Source: Cliona cf. orientalis
Lineage: Eukaryota; Porifera; Demospongiae; Clionaida; Clionaidae
NCBI GenBank assembly: GCA_963930775.1
Contig: OZ005702.1
Location: 5,642,001 to 5,706,000 of the forward strand
Reading direction: 5' to 3'
Length of the DNA: 64,000 nt
In this document: one piece after another, positions 60,295 to 64,000 of the stretch
Layout of the letters: every line of letters starts with the position of its first letter
Numbering within the stretch: the first letter of the stretch is position 1
Notes under the pieces: generated by a model
Seen by the model: only the letters and a program-made list of their open reading frames with translations
Databases searched by the model: none
What the model was told of the DNA's origin: nothing
Position numbers and translations under genes: made by a program

Positions 60295-60850
60295 AATTTA
60301 TTGGACTATAGCTATTATACTAGCAATCTGTGATACTTTCACTGTCGTGGTAGCTTCTCAGGCCTAGCTATTGGGGTACCAACCCCTTGTGCGCACAGAC
60401 GATTTTCATCACCACTAGTAGTTACTATTATAACTACAGTACTGTGCAGTCAACCACGCCCATCGATTGACCTTATATTTCGGAGTGGTGGCTGCCTAGC
60501 CTAAGCGCTTAGCAGCTACTTGTCTGAATTCATGAGCTTAAAACAGTAAGTATAGAAACTTATCTTTAGTGTTTTATACATGGTTTCTACGCTAACATGT
60601 GAAGGAATTATAATGAGATGCAAATAATATTCAGCACCCTTCAGGAAGTTCCAGCCAGGTTCCTATCACACCCATTGGTGGGAATAAAGTGTATTATGCC
60701 CTATCGGAGTAACATGCATTTATCGCGCTAGCCAAGTGAATAGTAGCTCTCTCAAAAAAGCGCCTCAGCTACATGGTGTATGGCACCCTAGAGTACCGTA
60801 GCTAGCGCCGTTTTTCTGTACCTACCCTGAAGCTCTGTACAGCCTCACTA
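60295..60850. other. Mostly non-coding; part of a local direct repeat
   Basis: 60640-60745 is a direct copy of 61675-61785 (AGGAAGTTCC, CAGGTTCCTATCAC, CCCATTGGTGGGAAT). Nothing else recognised. Confidence 0.5.
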
Positions 60851-61358
60851 GGGGAAAGGTGCTATGTGTTCCTTATTAAGACCAATTTGAGCAAGCTTCC
60901 AGCTAAAGTAAAAGAGTCTGAGGATGCTGATTTCTACTGGAAACCAAAGGATCTAGCTAGTGCCTACTGATGAATCTGCTTTCTGGTTCACCATGCAACA
61001 CTGTGGACGAAACTGTCTTGCTACTGTGGTGAAAACTGTTTGTGAAAAAGCCGGAATCCAGGGTAAGACAAACCACAGCCTTCGTGCTACAGGAGCTACT
61101 CAGCTGTTTGCAGCAAACGTACCGGAGAAGCTAATATAAGAGCGTACAAGTCATCATAGCACTACTGCTCTTCGTATGTATGAGCGCACATCTAGCCAGC
61201 AGCAGATGAGTGTTTCATCTACAATAGCATCTGCAGCTCCGAATGACCTGAGATTCTTTTGCCTCTTACTGGTCCAGAGCAGACTTCATCGAAGTGTGCT
61301 AAGGGTGAAGAATCTAAAGTTTCTTTTGACAGTTGTCAAAATTGTCCAATCAATGTGA
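60850..61358 (+). pseudogene. Crypton-like (DUF3504) tyrosine recombinase, C-terminal half
   Basis: Plus-strand coding fragments CYVFLIKTNLSKLPAKVKES and DADFYWKPKDLA, a one-base shift near 60970, then ESAFWFTMQHCGRNCLATVV, TNHSLRATGATQLFAANV, a TAA at 61137-61139, and ERTSHHSTTALRMYERTSS. The H-x-L-R motif (HSLR) and the later H...Y are the recombinase catalytic signature, as in Cryptons and Crypton-derived ZMYM/QRICH proteins. The broken frame shows a dead copy. The N-terminal half is on the opposite strand at 62140-63137. Confidence 0.7.
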
Positions 61359-61383
61359 ACATTTAGTATGCTTCTGTGTATGC

Positions 61384-61544
61384 TAGAGAAACTTCAAACA
61401 TTGTTGTATGTATAGCTTCTAACAATTGTGGTTAACAACTTCCTGATGCTATACTGTGCCATATCTAGATACTGGCACACTATACTGTGCCATATGCGAT
61501 ATATTGGCATAGCAATGCCTTTGATGTTATACGGCTTCATGCAA
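61384..61544 (+). repeat. Inverted repeat X, left copy
   Basis: About 160 bp (CTTCAAACATTGTTGTATGT, ATACTGTGCCATATCTAGAT, TTTGATGTTATACGGCTTCA). The reverse complement is at 63390-63575. It follows the recombinase C-terminal half, perhaps as its terminal or 3' non-coding sequence. Confidence 0.8.
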
Positions 61545-61659
61545 CAACAGACACATACACACACACTGCAGGGGCATAGCTAGCATAGGACTCAGCGGGC
61601 TCAAGCCACCCCCCCCCCCTTTTATCTTCTCAAAGTGGGCTCAGTGGGTGGGCCCACTG

Positions 61660-62143
61660 TCTATGAGATGCAAATGAAATTCAGCGCCCTTTCAGGAAGT
61701 TCCGGCCAGGTTCCTATCACGCCCATTGGTGGGAATCTAATATATTGCACTCTATGGGAGTAGCTTGCATTTTGGTAGCTGTCAGCAAAATTCTTCACAG
61801 TTTTGTTCCCGGATTTGTCTTTGTAGCTGCCAGAAAGGTTTTTAGAGCCATTTTCAGTGTACTCGATGAACTCCCTATCATCTTCGAATCCAAATTTAAA
61901 TTGAGAAATCATAGGCTCCAACTTTTCCTGAACAGCTCCAAGGACATAGACCACACCCACTAGATGTGGCCATCATTAATTAAAACTCCACCCACACCAC
62001 ACCCAATATGATTAAATTTGATGACCACAATGCCCAGAATATACTTTCTAGAGCATGAATTTGCAAGCCTAGTAGAGCTCTTGTAGTGTTGCTACTGCAG
62101 AAACCAAAGTTTGTAAGGCACTACCACAAGCAGGTTGTTCATT
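61660..62143. other. Repeat remnants, no clear gene
   Basis: Contains the direct repeat shared with 60640-60745. A minus-strand open frame (61960-61661, FGFEDDREFIEYTENGSKNL) overlaps the repeat and has no recognised domain. Confidence 0.4.
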
Positions 62144-63137
62144 TTACCACCAATAAGTGATTAGTTGTTCTATTACTACAGTGTTTATGCTAGTGTCTGG
62201 ACATCTTCCGGGACCAATAATACAATTAATGAGCCTTCCGGGACGCGGGACAATTGTTAAAAATCCGGGACTGTCCCGGAGATTCAGGGACAGTTGGAGC
62301 CTATGAGAAATCTTCAAACCCTTATGTTCACGACTACCTCTGGGGCATAAAACTTTACCATTCATGAAGAACACGGCATAAAAGAGTGACCTGGGAGTAC
62401 TGTCCCCCAAAATTCCCTTATCCCATAACAAAGCCTCTTCTTCGTGGGTGATGACTTCAACGTGCTTGACAGATGCCTGATGCCTTGCTCACACAGCTGG
62501 TGAGCAACGGTATCCCTTTTTCCATGCAAACCTTTGAAGTGATCGTCCTCTTTGTTGAGAAAGTTAGGAGTGGGAGGATTGATCTCTTTCATGTGGCGCT
62601 TCAGTCCTGCGAGTAGCAAATAGATAGTTTTCGAAGGATACTTGTTACCGTCCTGCTTTCTGACTTTGATTACCAATAGTGAAAGCCACTTATTCAGAGC
62701 CACAGCATCGCCGGAGGTAAGAACATCACTAGGAACACGGTCATCCTGGTACACACCATTTCTCCAAGCGCTCCAAGCCTCGAAAGTTTGTACAGCCCAC
62801 TGCGTATTTTGCTTGGTATTGGTGGGTACAGAGCCCTTCGAAAATGTTGTGAGTGTTTCTCCATCAGTAACGCAACTTCCAAATCAATTAGATATATCTT
62901 TCAACGGTTGACACTCATCCAATTTAACTTTCTTAGGAGGATTCTCAACAGCCGCTTTGTTGATCCAACTATAAGCAACTCCAGGGGTAAAATACACCTG
63001 TCTTTCGGAATGTTTTTCCAATCCAGCGTTTTAGCTCTAGCCTCCGCATGATCTAGAAGGGACTTAGAAACAACCTCTCTAGATTAGTTGTCCTCTAGAA
63101 AGTCAAGTGGAAGATCGGAGAAATCAATAACATCCAT
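62144..63137 (-). pseudogene. Crypton-like (DUF3504) recombinase, N-terminal half
   Basis: Minus strand. Possible start MDVIDFSDLPLDFLEDN at 63137, followed by a TAA. Then NTQWAVQTFEAWSAWRNG, LNKWLSLLVIKVRKQDG, PSKTIYLLLAGLKRHMKE, a one-base deletion near 62475, and VEVITHEEEALLWDKGILGD, SLFYAVFFMNGK. This is the SAM-like N-terminal region and linker of Crypton/ZMYM-type recombinase proteins. The end dissolves into a GGGACAGTCCCGG palindrome near 62265. Its order and orientation relative to the C-terminal half imply an inversion or two separate copies. Confidence 0.65.
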
Positions 63138-63254
63138 CGCAAAAGCGCTTAACTCGAGCTGTAGATTCAAACCTGAGCAATGACGTCATGAGTTACCAAG
63201 GTAACGCGCACGTGTTTCCATGCAACAAACCAGTTATTACATAGGCACTCATGC

Positions 63255-63345
63255 CACACGCCAGATATTGGCACAGTAGCTCCGTAAAGCCCTCGGTCCT
63301 GCGGCCCTCAGGCTTTATGTCACTACTGTGCCAATATCTGGTGTG
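63255..63345. repeat. Hairpin, 24-bp perfect arms
   Basis: ACGCCAGATATTGGCACAGT is mirrored by ACTGTGCCAATATCTGGTGT, and the loop itself folds (TAAAGCC / GGCTTTA). It lies just upstream (minus strand) of the recombinase start. Confidence 0.8.
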
Positions 63346-63389
63346 TAGCCCCATGCAAATACACGAGGAACAGGAAGTGGTTTTATATG

Positions 63390-63575
63390 TACATGAAGCC
63401 GTATAACATCAAAGGTGTCGCTATGCCAATATATTGCATATATGGCACAGTATAGTGTGCTAGTATCTAGATATGGCACAGTATAGTATCAGGAAGTTGT
63501 TGACCACAAAATACAAATTTAAATTGTTTGAAGCTATACATACAACATACAACAATGTTTGAGTTTCGCTCAGGC
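63390..63575 (-). repeat. Inverted repeat X, right copy
   Basis: Reverse complement of 61384-61544 with small indels. Read on the minus strand it precedes the N-terminal recombinase half. Confidence 0.8.
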
Positions 63576-63958
63576 TTGCCCCGAACTACTGTACAGTAAC
63601 ATTGTTGCTTGGCTCTACAAATTTGCAACATGCGGACTAGCTATAGCTAGCTAATGTGCCGAGGATTTTACTACAGTGCTTCATTTATTGCTTGCATGGC
63701 ATGCAAGCGGATGTATGCTCTAGAGAGCTCTGTTGTGCCATTATTCTCTTCATCCATTCTGCAGTCATGTATATAACTATGTTCTGATTAATCTGCCTTT
63801 GTGTAGCTATACTCTGAATGAGCATTGGTTCTTTTTTTAAAGTGTTGAAATTTAAATGCAAATAATATTATAGTAGTTTATAATCATATTATTATTTACG
63901 AGTATGGCATGATATGCAATGCATGTAACATTTCCTTATGCATATTTTGGTTATAGGT
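63576..63958. other. Non-coding stretch before the third NLR exon
   Basis: A+T-rich; ends in ATATTTTGGTTATAG, the same acceptor as in NLR1 and NLR2. Confidence 0.5.
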
Positions 63959-64000
63959 CATTTGGACCAAGTTAACGACAGAGGCAGTCCTAAACAAGTC
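63959..64000 (+). CDS. Start of a third NLR1/2-type main exon, cut by the window edge
   Basis: After the acceptor TTTTGGTTATAG the sequence reads GTCATTTGGACCAAGTTAAC, in frame HLDQVNDRGSPKQV, matching QLDQVNDRGSHES of NLR1 and QLDQVDDSGRHES of NLR2. Only 42 bases are visible, so its tail type cannot be known. Confidence 0.8.

Noticed and set aside
4123-61358. Alternative genetic code in which TAA/TGA are sense
   Set aside because: NLR1, NLR3 and the kinase-kelch gene are open for thousands of bases and use normal stops; internal stops coincide with other decay.

Overview
The window is animal nuclear DNA, A+T-rich, with spliced genes (GT..AG introns), many short foldback DNA transposons and a cluster of NACHT-LRR (NLR) immune-receptor genes. 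The NLR types, the kinase-kelch protein, the SWIM zinc-finger family and the texture of the non-coding DNA suggest a demosponge, perhaps Amphimedon-like. That assignment is inference. There is no sign of bacterial or viral operon structure.

Layout. 1-3.0 kb: dispersed repeats and a small transposon. 3.0-16 kb: NLR cassette 1. Its main exon (4123-13101) encodes two N-terminal helical repeats, NACHT, LRRs, about 24 ankyrin repeats, a Roc GTPase, a COR-like region and a Death domain. In effect an NLR is joined to a DAPK1-like ANK-Roc-COR-Death tail. A degenerate second copy of the ANK/Roc segment follows. 16.2-21.1 kb: 3' part of a SCAMP gene. 21.7 kb: a death-fold-like first exon. 23-27 kb: repeats and a possible small minus-strand gene. 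28.7-35.7 kb: NLR cassette 2, a paralogue lacking the ankyrin-Roc tail. 35.8-39.4 kb: 3' part of a V-ATPase subunit H gene. 41.5-45.3 kb (minus): kinase-coiled-coil-kelch gene, divergent from 46.0-48.8 kb (plus): a Death-NACHT-LRR gene. 48.8-53 kb: gene fragments and nested DNA transposons. 53-56 kb (minus): a broken SWIM zinc-finger gene. 57.9 kb: a second death-fold-like first exon. 60.8-63.2 kb: two halves of a Crypton-like tyrosine recombinase in opposite orientations. 63.96 kb to the end: the start of a third cassette-type NLR exon.

How it fits together. Cassettes 1 and 2 are segmental duplicates that share upstream and downstream non-coding flanks. Each shared downstream flank ends just before a housekeeping gene (SCAMP, ATP6V1H) whose 5' exons are not visible. 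The domain set is what innate immune signalling by oligomerising NLRs would use: NACHT sensors, Death and death-fold adaptors, and a RIPK-like kinase beside the Death-NLR.

Caution. Nearly every multi-exon gene here carries a single-base lesion. NLR1, SCAMP, SWIM, the recombinase and one death-fold exon have frameshifts. NLR2, ATP6V1H and the recombinase have premature stops. Either the region is rich in pseudogenes or the assembly carries errors or represents a poor haplotype. The sequence alone cannot separate these. Intron boundaries are my reading of splice-site consensus, phase and homology.
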